A DNA stretch of 21,162 nt from Pleurocapsa sp. MO_226.B13 (GCA_030064795.1 JASJEI010000216.1:1-21162); one strand, 5' to 3'; shown: positions 8,350 to 16,273, numbered from the stretch's first letter. The notes: a model not told the origin generated them from the sequence alone. Numbers and translations: made by a program.

Positions 8350-9015
8350 TTACCAATGAATCTGACTGAGAATGTAGCGCAAACGGTCATAATCGTCTTT
8401 TAAGAGGGTGCTGAGGGTTCGACCGACATTAACTAGCCAATCTCGGTTTGCTTGACGCTGACGGTATACTTCACGCACTGAAGCAGCCACTAATGACTCT
8501 ACTGGTATGTCTTTAGCTTGTAATAAAGTTCTGAGAAAATCTAAACTCTCGGTAAAGTGAACCACCTCTTCTGGATCGCAATGATAGACAGACTGATGGA
8601 TTTGAGGAGGGCGTGGGGGCAAATACTGATATACTTTGCCTAACCTATTACTACTTCCGTTAACATTGCTGGGAGTTTCAAAGCCAACAATAGCAGCCTT
8701 GAACTCGGTTTTGAGCATCGCAAATATTTGGGGTTGCTGTTCCCGTAGTTCTTCAAGAGATAAGCCCAACGCCCTGGCGCGATGAACTGAATCTATCGGA
8801 CTCGTGGTGACGTAGGTGACAACAGCAAAAATTTTATTGCCCGATTCTTCATCAAAAGATTTAATCCAGCTACCAAAAGGAGGCATTACAGGAAATTTAA
8901 GATCCTCTGGTTCGAGACACTGAGCAAGATATTGAGTAGTAGAAGTTTCGATCACCTCGCCGATATGCTTGGGGTGGCGATCATCAACAGTAAACTGGGG
9001 TAAAGGAAGACGCAT
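8350..9015 (-). CDS. HAS-barrel domain protein, conserved in cyanobacteria
   Basis: The 221-residue protein has the compact N-terminal beta-barrel pattern (HIGEVIETSTTQYLAQCLEP, then PPFGSWIKS) of HAS-barrel proteins, a fold otherwise found at the N-terminus of HerA-type and F1-type ATPases. It is followed by a helical C-terminal half (FTESLDFLRTLLQAKDIPVE and a basic RQRQANRDW stretch). No ATPase motif is present, so if it works with a motor protein it would do so as a separate subunit. The assignment comes from recalled similarity to cyanobacterial proteins annotated this way; no function is established. The ATG at 9015 is preceded by a tandem 15-mer and no Shine-Dalgarno sequence. It is the first gene of a likely two-gene unit with the macro-domain protein. 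Confidence 0.7.
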   Translation of the reverse strand: MRLPLPQFTVDDRHPKHIGEVIETSTTQYLAQCLEPEDLKFPVMPPFGSWIKSFDEESGNKIFAVVTYVTTSPIDSVHRARALGLSLEELREQQPQIFAMLKTEFKAAIVGFETPSNVNGSSNRLGKVYQYLPPRPPQIHQSVYHCDPEEVVHFTESLDFLRTLLQAKDIPVESLVAASVREVYRQRQANRDWLVNVGRTLSTLLKDDYDRLRYILSQIHW

Positions 9016-9020
9016 TTTGG

Positions 9021-9050
9021 TAAGGATGAAGGATATAAGGATGAAGGATC
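9021..9050 (+). repeat. Tandem 15-mer just upstream of the HAS-barrel gene
   Basis: TAAGGATGAAGGATA is followed directly by TAAGGATGAAGGATC (14 of 15 positions match). It begins 6 bp outside the start codon of the minus-strand gene, so it lies in that gene's leader. On the minus strand it reads as pyrimidine-rich CATCCTT units. Confidence 0.75.
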
Positions 9051-9143
9051 GAGGAGCAGTAGTATACTGTTTTCCTCAGATCGCCTTGTCCTCAAGATCT
9101 TAAGTCTATTTAAAACAAGATTACTCCAGACTAATAATAGCCC

Positions 9144-9338
9144 TTATTTTTTCTTCTTCTTGGTTAAATCCACAGCTTCTAATTCCGAGAGGTTGAAGGT
9201 GACTAATTTATCCCAATTCCCCCCTTCAAATAGCACTGCTACTCTACCATCGTCTATCCGTTGTACTAAACCTTGGAAGTTATAGTAAATGTCATCAGAA
9301 TTATTAACTTTAACTGTTGCACCAGGTAAAATCATCAT
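9144..9338 (-). CDS. ndhS: NAD(P)H-quinone oxidoreductase subunit S (NDH-1, ferredoxin-docking subunit)
   Basis: NdhS is the small SH3-like peripheral subunit of photosynthetic NDH-1. It helps ferredoxin dock and so supports cyclic electron flow and respiration at the thylakoid membrane. The 64-residue product matches the family in length and in its conserved core ([39 protein letters not shown]), and ends in a run of lysines. Translation probably begins at 9338 or at the next ATG three bases on (MILPGA, the usual family start). No obvious ribosome binding site is present. It stands alone on the minus strand with gaps of more than 120 bp on either side, so it has its own promoter. Confidence 0.85.
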   Translation of the reverse strand: MMILPGATVKVNNSDDIYYNFQGLVQRIDDGRVAVLFEGGNWDKLVTFNLSELEAVDLTKKKKK

Positions 9339-9556
9339 TTTGTTATAAAAAGGCGATCGCTTGTCTTATGTTTTATCCTCTTTAGCTTACCAAGTAAACT
9401 GTCGAACTTGAGAGCGAGAAAACTCTTTGTTTTATTTAGTCTCTAATTGACGGGTACTCGAAATTGAATAGTTATTATTTATGGGTGTCAAAAATAATTG
9501 TCTGGGCTAATTTTTAATAAGCATCGTCTAAATAGTCAAAAATAGCAGTAGGTAAT

Positions 9557-9862
9557 ATGCCACAGAAAGAACCCAATCTACCCAAACAACTTCGTCTCGG
9601 AAAAACTGGTCAATCTCAACCAGTCAAAGTTCCTGAAAGTAAGACAGGGAAAGGCGAGATAATTACTGATTGGCAAGAGATTAACTGGACTCGCCGTAAG
9701 TTAATTATTACGATCGCTTCCTTGTCTATTCCCTATCTTATAGCTGTAGTGATTTCTTTTGTCATTGGGAATAATTTAATTGGTTTTGTCTTTATCGGTA
9801 TAGGAGTTCTGACAGTTGGAATCTATTTACTTTTACGCTATGTCGAAAGAGCAGATTTTTGA
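9557..9862 (+). CDS. Small conserved membrane protein with two transmembrane helices
   Basis: The 101-residue protein has a polar, basic N-terminal half (about 48 residues with many Lys, Gln and Pro), then two closely spaced hydrophobic helices at about residues 49-71 and 74-93, ending in RYVERADF. The short turn between them (GNNLIG) makes a helical hairpin with both ends on the same side, most likely cytoplasmic by the positive-inside rule. I know of no function; it resembles short cyanobacterial hypothetical proteins. The ATG at 9557 follows GGTAAT, a poor ribosome binding site. The 218 bp upstream, shared with the divergent ndhS, must carry both promoters, but I cannot place them confidently. 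Confidence 0.7.
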   Translation: MPQKEPNLPKQLRLGKTGQSQPVKVPESKTGKGEIITDWQEINWTRRKLIITIASLSIPYLIAVVISFVIGNNLIGFVFIGIGVLTVGIYLLLRYVERADF

Positions 9863-9888
9863 AGACTTGCAATTCCAACCTCTTTTAA

Positions 9889-10020
9889 CTGAGATCTTGC
9901 ACCAGTACATAAAAACTGAATAATTGAGGCTTGACAATGAATTTAAGACCCTTTTTCCTTTAACCTTTCCCCTTTACCCAAATACCACAGTTGAATTACG
10001 GGCTAGGTGCAAGATCTCAG
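9889..10020. mobile_element. 132-bp MITE with perfect 15-bp terminal repeats and TTTAA duplication
   Basis: The left end CTGAGATCTTGCACC (9889-9903) and the right end GGTGCAAGATCTCAG (10006-10020) are exact inverted complements. Both are flanked by TTTAA (9884-9888 and 10021-10025), a perfect 5-bp target duplication. The interior has no significant open frame and includes a pyrimidine-rich stretch. This is the structure of a miniature inverted-repeat transposable element moved by a transposase encoded elsewhere. It sits between the 3' ends of two convergent genes. The parent IS family cannot be named from this window. Confidence 0.8.
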
Positions 10021-10071
10021 TTTAACACAAGCAAGATGAATCTAATTAACTTACCTCCTCTGTTCGATGGC

Positions 10072-10095
10072 GTGGGGGTAAAATTTTTACCCCAC
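10072..10095. terminator. Strong hairpin at the 3' end of the DUF4079 gene
   Basis: GTGGGG pairs with CCCCAC and, past one bulged G, TAAAA pairs with TTTTA, leaving almost no loop. It lies 24 bp past the DUF4079 stop and also downstream of the convergent plus-strand gene, so it could end transcription from both sides. The U-rich part lies inside the stem rather than after it, so the call is tentative. Confidence 0.5.
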
Positions 10096-10118
10096 TAAAT
10101 TGTATCTAGAATTAATAT

Positions 10119-10601
10119 CTAGCTCGATGAAGTCATGCGATCGATAATTTTTTGTAAAATCTGCATTCCGCTGACTGCCTGCCAACCAAACAGTCCCAAG
10201 AGAATGATATTTAGAGAAACATGAGTGCTACGAGCTAAATCGTTGCCCTTTTGCATATAAGGGACTAAGGAAGCTGAAACAGCAATCAAACCAGTCATGC
10301 CCAATCCTGCGATTAGATGAGGCCCAACAAAAAGTTTACCGTTATTGATATAGGTAATTGTCATTCCGCCAATATTACCTAAAACCATCAAAGCTAAAAG
10401 GATTGAACCAATCCGATGATGTCTTTGACCAAAATTTTTCTTAATTAATTCTTTTCTAGTCTCTTTGTCTGCACTACGAACTTTAGAGCTTTTGATTCCT
10501 AAATATAGAGCATAGACAGCAGTACCAAACAATACCCACATCAATAGGGGATGACTAAATTGCGACCAAGTTTTAATCCCTTCGGGAATTTCTAACGCCA
10601 T
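10119..10601 (-). CDS. DUF4079 membrane protein (cytochrome b561-like fold)
   Basis: The 160-residue protein has four hydrophobic helices at about residues 17-36, 65-84, 92-113 and 127-147. Two histidines before helix 2 (GQRHHRIGSILL), one in helix 3 (GPHLIAG) and one in helix 4 (STHVSLN) are spaced like heme ligands in cytochrome b561 and ferric reductase-type bundles. DUF4079 is common in cyanobacteria and plastid-related lineages; a role in membrane redox chemistry is plausible but unproven. The ATG at 10601 is the natural start (MALEIPEGIKTW). It is divergent from the LD-carboxypeptidase gene, with 107 bp of AT-rich DNA between them for two promoters. Confidence 0.8.
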   Translation of the reverse strand: MALEIPEGIKTWSQFSHPLLMWVLFGTAVYALYLGIKSSKVRSADKETRKELIKKNFGQRHHRIGSILLALMVLGNIGGMTITYINNGKLFVGPHLIAGLGMTGLIAVSASLVPYMQKGNDLARSTHVSLNIILLGLFGWQAVSGMQILQKIIDRMTSSS

Positions 10602-10708
10602 AATGCTTTTCTCTTTAATGCCAATAATCTAAAAACTTTATAAAAATTAACTTAACATATATTGATATTTTCTATCCTGTTGAGAATTTTAATTCGGTAG
10701 TTCAAGCA

Positions 10709-11620
10709 ATGCAAAGCTCATTAGATTCACCCCTCAAACCCTGCCAGTTACCACCTTGGCTACAGCCTGGAGATCTAATTATGGCGATCGCTCCTAGTGG
10801 CGCGCTCAAAGATACTGAAGCGGTAGAAAAGGGACTCGCCGTTTGGAAAAATCGAGGTTATCGAGTTGAATTTGGTAGAAACTACCAGTCTCGTTCTGGT
10901 TATCTAGCAGGGAACGATCGCCAGCGTCGTGAAGATTTGGCAGCAGCATGGCAAAATCCAGAATGCAAAGCGATCGTCGCTATCAGGGGCGGATATGGAG
11001 GAGCGAGATTATTAGAAAATTGGACTTGGGAAGCAGAAAATAAGAAGTGGCTGATTGGTTTTTCGGACGTTACTAGTTTGTTATGGAGTTTGGTAACCGT
11101 AGGCATTGCTAGCCTTCATGCACCAGTATTAACCACTTTGGCAGCCGAACCAGAATGGGCGATCGCCAGAATGTTTGATTATCTAGAAACTGGTCGAGTT
11201 GGATCTTTGCCGGGTAAACCAGGAGGAGGAGGAGCAGTTTCAGGTATTTTGTTACCCGCCAATTTAACCGTGGCTACCCATTTACTTAAAACCCCCCTAC
11301 AGCCGAATTTCCAGGGGGCAATTCTGGCTTTAGAAGATGTTACTGAATACCCCTATCGCATCGACCGTATGTTGACTCAGTGGCGGATGATGGGAGCATT
11401 CAAACAAATTAGAGGAATTGCTTTGGGACGCTTTAGTCGTTGCGAACCCTATCCAGGCATTAACAGTTGGACGATCTTAGAAGTATTACGCGATCGCTTA
11501 GAAGATCTCAATCTTCCCCTAGTTTACGATTTACCATTTGGTCATGATGGAGTAAATGCGGTGCTGCCTGTAGGACGTTTAGTGAAGTTAGACGGCGATA
11601 GAGGTAGATTAAGCTGGTAA
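10709..11620 (+). CDS. ldcA: LD-carboxypeptidase (peptidase family S66)
   Basis: S66 enzymes remove the terminal D-Ala from murein tetrapeptides during cytoplasmic peptidoglycan recycling; a related branch (MccF) cleaves microcin C-type compounds. The 303-residue product has the family layout: LQPGDLIMAIAPSG at the start, RGGYGGARLL, the nucleophile elbow IGFSDVTSLL with Ser119, Glu209 in LALEDVTEYPYRIDRML, and His279 in LPFGHDG near the C-terminus. The Ser-Glu-His spacing fits the known catalytic triad. There is no signal peptide, consistent with a cytoplasmic enzyme. The substrate is inferred from the family. It is followed by a short hairpin and a 150-bp gap before the ferredoxin gene, so the two may be separate units. 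Confidence 0.87.
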   Translation: MQSSLDSPLKPCQLPPWLQPGDLIMAIAPSGALKDTEAVEKGLAVWKNRGYRVEFGRNYQSRSGYLAGNDRQRREDLAAAWQNPECKAIVAIRGGYGGARLLENWTWEAENKKWLIGFSDVTSLLWSLVTVGIASLHAPVLTTLAAEPEWAIARMFDYLETGRVGSLPGKPGGGGAVSGILLPANLTVATHLLKTPLQPNFQGAILALEDVTEYPYRIDRMLTQWRMMGAFKQIRGIALGRFSRCEPYPGINSWTILEVLRDRLEDLNLPLVYDLPFGHDGVNAVLPVGRLVKLDGDRGRLSW

Positions 11621-11623
11621 ACA

Positions 11624-11640
11624 AGCTGATTTTTTCAGCT
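11624..11640 (+). terminator. Weak hairpin after ldcA
   Basis: AGCTGA and TCAGCT form a 6-bp stem around a five-T loop, 4 bp past the stop codon. No T tract follows the stem, so termination here would be inefficient. Confidence 0.35.
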
Positions 11641-11755
11641 CATCACCTGAAAATTAATAATGAGCGGTTATTAGTTATTAGTATCCTGCTTTTCTCACCT
11701 TACCCGTTCAAATTTTGCTAGAATTTCAAGCACAGACAAATCGTAACAAAACTTA

Positions 11756-11763
11756 AAGGAGAA
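11756..11763 (+). promoter_or_regulatory. Shine-Dalgarno sequence that sets the ferredoxin start
   Basis: AAGGAGAA ends 7 bp before the TTG at 11771 but only 1 bp before the upstream in-frame TTG at 11765. The spacing selects 11771. Confidence 0.7.
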
Positions 11764-11770
11764 CTTGATT

Positions 11771-11998
11771 TTGCCTCATACTATTGCCACCGACATCTGT
11801 GAAGGAGTAGCAGATTGCGTTGATGCTTGTCCCGTTGCTTGTATTCATGATGGGCCTGGTAAAAACGCCAAAGGAACAGACTGGTATTGGATCGATTTCG
11901 CTACCTGTATCGATTGTGGTATCTGTATACAAGTATGCCCTGTAGAAGGCGCGATCCTTCCTGAAGAAAGACCAGATTTGCAGAAAACACCCCAGTAA
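11771..11998 (+). CDS. Bacterial-type 7Fe/8Fe ferredoxin
   Basis: The 75-residue protein carries two cysteine groups: Cys10, 16, 20 and 24 (CEGVADCVDACPVAC), then Cys46, 49, 52 and 56 (CIDCGICIQVCP). Cys16, 20 and 24 are spaced as in the Azotobacter-type 7Fe ferredoxin, with Cys24, 46, 49 and 52 available for a [4Fe-4S] cluster. The other site has Cys10, 16, 20 and 56 but lacks the extra Cys of a CxxC, so it may hold [3Fe-4S] or a [4Fe-4S] bound by only these residues. It is a soluble low-potential electron carrier; partners are unknown. The start is TTG at 11771 (MPHTIATDIC), chosen by the ribosome binding site and by recalled homologues that begin MPHTI. It resembles the small bacterial-type ferredoxins found alongside plant-type ones in cyanobacteria. 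Confidence 0.87.
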   Translation: MPHTIATDICEGVADCVDACPVACIHDGPGKNAKGTDWYWIDFATCIDCGICIQVCPVEGAILPEERPDLQKTPQ

Positions 11999-12102
11999 AA
12001 TGTCAGGGTTGTTTTCTACTCTGAATCTAAGAAATTAGAAAAATGGGGAGAATTAAAACTAAGTACAAACAACAAGCAGCGTTTTTTATTCTTTCCTTTC
12101 TA

Positions 12103-12264
12103 GGGCGTGTCATCATTTGGAGGGAAGAATGCTTTTGAAGCGTATTTTAGCGAGATGCAAGGAGAAAAATGTTCTGCATAGCAGGGCTACGGAGGTCATT
12201 TTTCGACGCAGCAGGTCGTTAAAAGACCAAAAAAAAGCTCTTTTTTCTAATTGATGATCCGCCC
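12103..12264. mobile_element. MITE-like IS remnant with TA duplication
   Basis: The left end GGGCGTGTCATCA and the complement of the right end, GGGCGGATCATCA, match at 11 of 13 positions, and both ends are flanked by TA (12101-12102 and 12265-12266). The 162-bp interior has no transposase domain that I can recognise. The ends resemble those of IS5-type elements, whose targets are TA-centred, but that link is only a suggestion. The right boundary falls inside the stop codon of the amidohydrolase gene. The rest of the gap after the ferredoxin gene (11999-12100) holds nothing I can name. Confidence 0.5.
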
Positions 12265-13463
12265 TACTCTTGCTGGTTTGCTGGTGCTGCTGATTGCCAG
12301 TATTGATAAGCTGCATACGCCATGGTGACGACTCCAGTGACAATCGCATCTTCATCTACTTCAAATTTAGGATGATGTAGGGGATAGTTTTTTGTTCCTC
12401 CGTGACCTACCCCCAAACGGAACATACAGCCAGGAACTCGATCTAAATATACAGAGAAATCTTCTGCTCCCAGAGAAGGTTCTGGTAAGATCTGTATGCT
12501 TTCGTCTCCCCAAGCTTCGCGAGTAGCTGTTTCCAAAATTTTAGTTAGGGTGTCGTCGTTGTGTACTGAAGGAACGCCCCGACGGTAATCTAGTTGATAT
12601 TTAGCTCCAAAAGTTTGGCAAGTTCCTTGGATTATGTTTTCGATCCATTGGGGTAAATTATCGCGACTTTCAGGATGCAGCGATCGCACCGTACCGATCA
12701 TTCTGACGCGATCGGCAATAACATTTGGGGCTTTGCCTCCTTCTATTTGACCGATAGACAAGACAATGGGATGCAGGGGATTTTGAGTCCGTCCTAGAGC
12801 TTGCTGCAAGGTAGTAATTACCCTAGCAGCAATCCAAATCGCATCGATCGCCTGATGAGGACGTGCGCCATGTCCTGATTCTCCTTCAATGATAATTTCT
12901 ATTTCATCCGCAGCCGAAGTCAAGGCTCCATAACGAATACCTACCTGACGAGCGGGAATTGAAGGAAATACGTGAACGCCATAGATTGCGTCTACCCCTT
13001 CCATTGCCCCATCCTTGACCATCCACTTTGCCCCCAGAGCCGTCTCTTCGGCTGGCTGGAACAAAAAGCGGACATTACCAGGTAAACTATCTGATAGTTG
13101 AGATAATACCATCGCCGTACCCAAACCGAGAGTTGAATGCACATCATGTCCGCAAGCGTGCATAATTCCTGGGTTGCGAGAAGCAAAATCTAATTGAGCA
13201 GCCTCCTGAATCGGTAGCGCATCCATATCGGTGCGAATCGCTAAAGTACGGCGATCGCTTCCCGAACCCGTCAATTCTCCTACTACACCTGTTTTACCTA
13301 CAGATTCTCGGACACTAAGACCACAAGAAGATAAAACCCCTGCAATATAGGCAGCGGTTTGATACTCTTCTCCACTTAGTTCGGGATGAGAATGAATATG
13401 ACGGCGAATTTCAATCAGTCGCGGGGCAAAGTTGTGAGCAGTTTTTTTAATTTCAGAGAGCAT
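12264..13463 (-). CDS. M20-family amidohydrolase (N-acyl-amino acid / hippurate hydrolase type)
   Basis: M20 enzymes use two metal ions to split N-acyl bonds, releasing amino acids from N-acyl or peptide conjugates in the cytoplasm. The 399-residue product shows the expected motifs in order: HSHPELSGEEYQTAAY near the N-terminus, TDMDALPI, MHACGHDVHSTLGLG with metal-binding residues, FQPAEE with the catalytic Glu, a dimerisation lid with GHGARPHQAIDAI, and GAEDFSVYLD plus HHPKFEVDEDAI at the end. The exact substrate cannot be read from the sequence; IAA-conjugate and hippurate hydrolases belong to the same group. The ATG at 13463 starts MLSEIKKTAHNFAPRLIEIR. The TAG stop coincides with the edge of a MITE-like element, but the C-terminus looks complete. 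It follows the PP2C gene by 44 bp and may be co-transcribed with it. Confidence 0.87.
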   Translation of the reverse strand: MLSEIKKTAHNFAPRLIEIRRHIHSHPELSGEEYQTAAYIAGVLSSCGLSVRESVGKTGVVGELTGSGSDRRTLAIRTDMDALPIQEAAQLDFASRNPGIMHACGHDVHSTLGLGTAMVLSQLSDSLPGNVRFLFQPAEETALGAKWMVKDGAMEGVDAIYGVHVFPSIPARQVGIRYGALTSAADEIEIIIEGESGHGARPHQAIDAIWIAARVITTLQQALGRTQNPLHPIVLSIGQIEGGKAPNVIADRVRMIGTVRSLHPESRDNLPQWIENIIQGTCQTFGAKYQLDYRRGVPSVHNDDTLTKILETATREAWGDESIQILPEPSLGAEDFSVYLDRVPGCMFRLGVGHGGTKNYPLHHPKFEVDEDAIVTGVVTMAYAAYQYWQSAAPANQQE

Positions 13464-13507
13464 TTAGTGTGAAAGGCGATCGCTTGTCGTTCTCTTATTT
13501 TAGAGCT

Positions 13508-14233
13508 TTATTCTTGTTCTACTATTACTACGGTAATGTTATCAGACCCCCCAGCTATCTTGGCTGCATCGATTAATTCTTTAGCAGTAGCGTCACAGGA
13601 TTCTAGATTATTTAAAGCGTTTTGAATTTGCTCGTCCGATACCTCTTCAGTCAGACCATCGCTACAAATCAATAAGCGATCGCCAGATTTAATTTCAAAT
13701 TCTTGGATATCTATTTGCTGGAGGTCTTCTCTACCCAAGCACTGAGATAAAACGTGCCTCCAGGGATGAAATTTAGCTTGTTCGGCATCGATCTCTCCTT
13801 TTTTTAGAGCCATCCCCACCCAGGTGTGATCGTCTGTAATTTGCTCTAGTTTGGAGTTACGTAGACGGTACAGCCGAGAATCTCCTACATGAGCGCACCA
13901 AGGGTTGTCGTCGCGAAATATCAGCACTACTACAGTAGTTCCCATATCCCGCCTTTCGGGGTGATTTCTCTGATCTTCAACGATCCCTAGATTGGCTTTT
14001 TCTACCGCCTCTTTTAGTAATACTTCTGAGGAAAGAGGAGAATCCCAATGTTGTTCCAAGTAGCGGTGGATTATTTCTGTAGCAATTCTGCTAGCTTCTT
14101 GTCCGCCAGCGTGTCCGCCCATACCATCGGCTACTATGAAAAAACGTCCCAATTTTTCATCGACAAAATAATTATCTTGGTTGGCTGTCCTCACAACCCC
14201 AGTATCTGTAAGACCTATAAAGTGACGCTTCAT
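13508..14233 (-). CDS. PP2C-type (PPM) serine/threonine protein phosphatase
   Basis: The protein removes phosphate from Ser and Thr of target proteins using Mn/Mg ions. All PPM motifs are present in the 241-residue product: TDTGVVRTANQDNYF, VADGMGGHAGG, the DMGTTVVVL segment, HVGDSRLYRLR, ICSDGLTEEV and GGSDNITVVIVE, which supply the metal-binding Asp residues. It is a single bacterial-type catalytic domain with no membrane segment, so it is cytoplasmic. I chose the ATG at 14233 (MKRHFIGLTD), the usual family start; the frame stays open to an ATG at 14299, which would add 22 residues unlike the family. It lies 78 bp downstream of an ABC1-type kinase gene on the same strand. A link between the two is only suggestive, as the targets are unknown. 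Confidence 0.87.
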   Translation of the reverse strand: MKRHFIGLTDTGVVRTANQDNYFVDEKLGRFFIVADGMGGHAGGQEASRIATEIIHRYLEQHWDSPLSSEVLLKEAVEKANLGIVEDQRNHPERRDMGTTVVVLIFRDDNPWCAHVGDSRLYRLRNSKLEQITDDHTWVGMALKKGEIDAEQAKFHPWRHVLSQCLGREDLQQIDIQEFEIKSGDRLLICSDGLTEEVSDEQIQNALNNLESCDATAKELIDAAKIAGGSDNITVVIVEQE

Positions 14234-14311
14234 AAACAGTTTGTCAGTAAGCTGATAAAAACCAAATATACAGTACACACCGAGCTTGGTGCTTATCATT
14301 TAATATCTTTT

Positions 14312-15985
14312 TTAGAACATTCGGTCAATGCGATCTAGACGTTTTAATAACCGTAATAATGCCCAAGCGGGGATTATCGCGATGATAGCAGCGATCGCTG
14401 CCACAATTCTATACTCATTAACCAAAAGTAGAGTAGCGCAAATCAATAATGCACTTAACAGCACAGTATAATTTGTACCGAGTTGAATCGCACTTAAACG
14501 ACGCATGACCCGTTCGGATTCTATCGAACGAACTCGAACTCTTAAGTCTCCTCTTTCTAATTTATCTATTGTATCGTCGATTCGTCCAGGTAATCCCAGT
14601 GCAGTTGTACCCACCTGTGCTGCCTGTCTGCCTAACTCATCAAAAATCGTGTTGCCATTAGAATTGGTATTAGTCATAAACTGCATTGCATAGGGTTGAG
14701 CTACTTCCATAAAGTTAAATTCTGGGTCTAAACCTTTGCCTACCCCCTCTAAAGTTGAAAAGGCTCGCATCACAAAGGTAAAGGTAGCAGGGAAGCGAAA
14801 AGGCTGACCATAGGCGATCTCGTAGAGATCTTCGCTGATCGCATCTACGGACTGTTCCTCAAAGGGTTTGTCCATAAAATTGTCCAACATAAATTGAATC
14901 GAACGCCGTACCGAAGTCATGTCCCCCGTGGGAACTAGCGCGCCCAAATTAATCAAAGATTTTACTACCTTATCGCCATTTTTTTGGGTAATTCCGATCA
15001 GGGTCTCTATTAATCCTTCCCTAATGTTACTTTCGATTTGACCCATCATGCCAAAATCATAAAAAATCAAACTCCCGTCGGTATTGACGGCAATATTGCC
15101 TGGGTGGGGGTCGGCGTGAAAGAATCCGCCGTTGAGAATCTGTTGGAGATAAGCTTTTGCCCCCAATCTTGCCAATGATTTGCGATCTAAGCCAGCAGCT
15201 TCAATCGCTTCGTAGTGGCTGATTTTAATTCCTGGCATATATTCTAGAGTAAGCACCCTAGGTGAAGCATATTTCCAATAGACGCGAGGGACGCGCACCC
15301 AATCTTCGTCTCTAAAATTACGACGAAAAGTATCGGCATTTCGACCTTCTCGCAGATAGTCTGTTTCTTCCCAAAGAATTCGACAACACTCGTCATAAAT
15401 TCCCATCCAGTCTCGGTTTTTTCCCCATTTGGGATGATTTTGAAAATAGCGGGCAATCTGACGTAAAATAGCCAAATCTACGGTAAATAGCTGCTTAAGC
15501 CCTGGTCTTTGGACTTTTACTACTACTTCCTCTCCACTGTGAAGCTTGGCTTTGTGTACCTGACCTAAGCTTGCTGCTGCCAAAGGAATTGGATCGAAGC
15601 TATAAAAAAGTTGACTGACAGGTTTTCCCAGGTCAGATTTAACAATTTCCTCGATCTGTTCGTAGGGAAAAGCAGGAACGCGGTCTTGAAGCTTGGAGAG
15701 TTCTTCGACATATTCGATGGGAAATAAATCCGCTCTGGTCGAAAACAGTTGCCCCAGCTTAATAAAAGTAGGCCCTAATTCAAGGAAATTTTCTCGAATC
15801 CAGATTGCTTGCGCTTTACGCCTTACTGCTTGTTTTTCTGGAGTAAAGCCACCGCGATAAGTCCACTTACGACCATTGAGCCAGTTTCTAAACAAGAAGG
15901 AAAAGACAAAGATCCAGATGTCTATTCGACGACGATTCCGAGAATATTTGGGGCGATTCCAACGATAAGACTTATTTGATACCAT
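14312..15985 (-). CDS. ABC1/UbiB (AarF) family atypical kinase
   Basis: UbiB-type proteins are ancient atypical kinases or ATPases needed for isoprenoid quinone synthesis; in photosynthetic organisms the ABC1K group acts at thylakoids and plastoglobules on plastoquinone and tocopherol. Hallmarks are visible: the family-specific FIKLGQLFSTRADLFP, the alanine-rich loop AAASLGQVHKAKL replacing the P-loop, VVVKVQRPGL with the nucleotide-binding Lys, the catalytic segment FFHADPHPGNIAV, and FYDFGMMGQ. Two hydrophobic helices close the C-terminus (NYTVLLSALLICATLLLVN and AAIAAIIAIIPAWALL), giving a membrane anchor. I chose the ATG at 15985 (MVSNKSYRWNR), giving 557 residues, because homologues begin close to YRWNR. 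A GTG at 16102 would add 39 low-complexity residues. Neither start has a clear ribosome binding site. Confidence 0.87.
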   Translation of the reverse strand: MVSNKSYRWNRPKYSRNRRRIDIWIFVFSFLFRNWLNGRKWTYRGGFTPEKQAVRRKAQAIWIRENFLELGPTFIKLGQLFSTRADLFPIEYVEELSKLQDRVPAFPYEQIEEIVKSDLGKPVSQLFYSFDPIPLAAASLGQVHKAKLHSGEEVVVKVQRPGLKQLFTVDLAILRQIARYFQNHPKWGKNRDWMGIYDECCRILWEETDYLREGRNADTFRRNFRDEDWVRVPRVYWKYASPRVLTLEYMPGIKISHYEAIEAAGLDRKSLARLGAKAYLQQILNGGFFHADPHPGNIAVNTDGSLIFYDFGMMGQIESNIREGLIETLIGITQKNGDKVVKSLINLGALVPTGDMTSVRRSIQFMLDNFMDKPFEEQSVDAISEDLYEIAYGQPFRFPATFTFVMRAFSTLEGVGKGLDPEFNFMEVAQPYAMQFMTNTNSNGNTIFDELGRQAAQVGTTALGLPGRIDDTIDKLERGDLRVRVRSIESERVMRRLSAIQLGTNYTVLLSALLICATLLLVNEYRIVAAIAAIIAIIPAWALLRLLKRLDRIDRMF

Positions 15986-16273
15986 TAGCCCAGTTTTTCG
16001 ACTTTCGGAAACTGAACCGACAAGAGCTAAGCCAGTCTTCTGGACTCGCTGGGAATGCGATTCGTAATCTTTTGAATTTTGATGGGGAAAAGCAGGAGAC
16101 ACAGAAGTTTTTAATAGAGATTAAAGTGTAAATTTATTTTGGTTAAGTAAAATTAACTAACTTAAATAGTAGCGACTTATCGTCAAAAAAACTGTACTAG
16201 CAGTTCCAGACTACAGTAATCGATCTCGATCGAGCCTAAAACTTACTTACTTTAATTAAAACAAAATAGCCAA

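Noticed and set aside
12113..12355. An 80-codon minus-strand frame ending LAKIRFKSILPSK across the MITE-like element.
   Set aside because: Its first third overlaps the amidohydrolase gene in another frame and the rest spans the inverted-repeat element. No domain is recognisable.
13508..15985. A functional kinase-phosphatase pair formed by the ABC1-type kinase and the PP2C phosphatase.
   Set aside because: ABC1/UbiB proteins act mainly in quinone lipid metabolism rather than protein phosphorylation, and adjacency alone is not enough.
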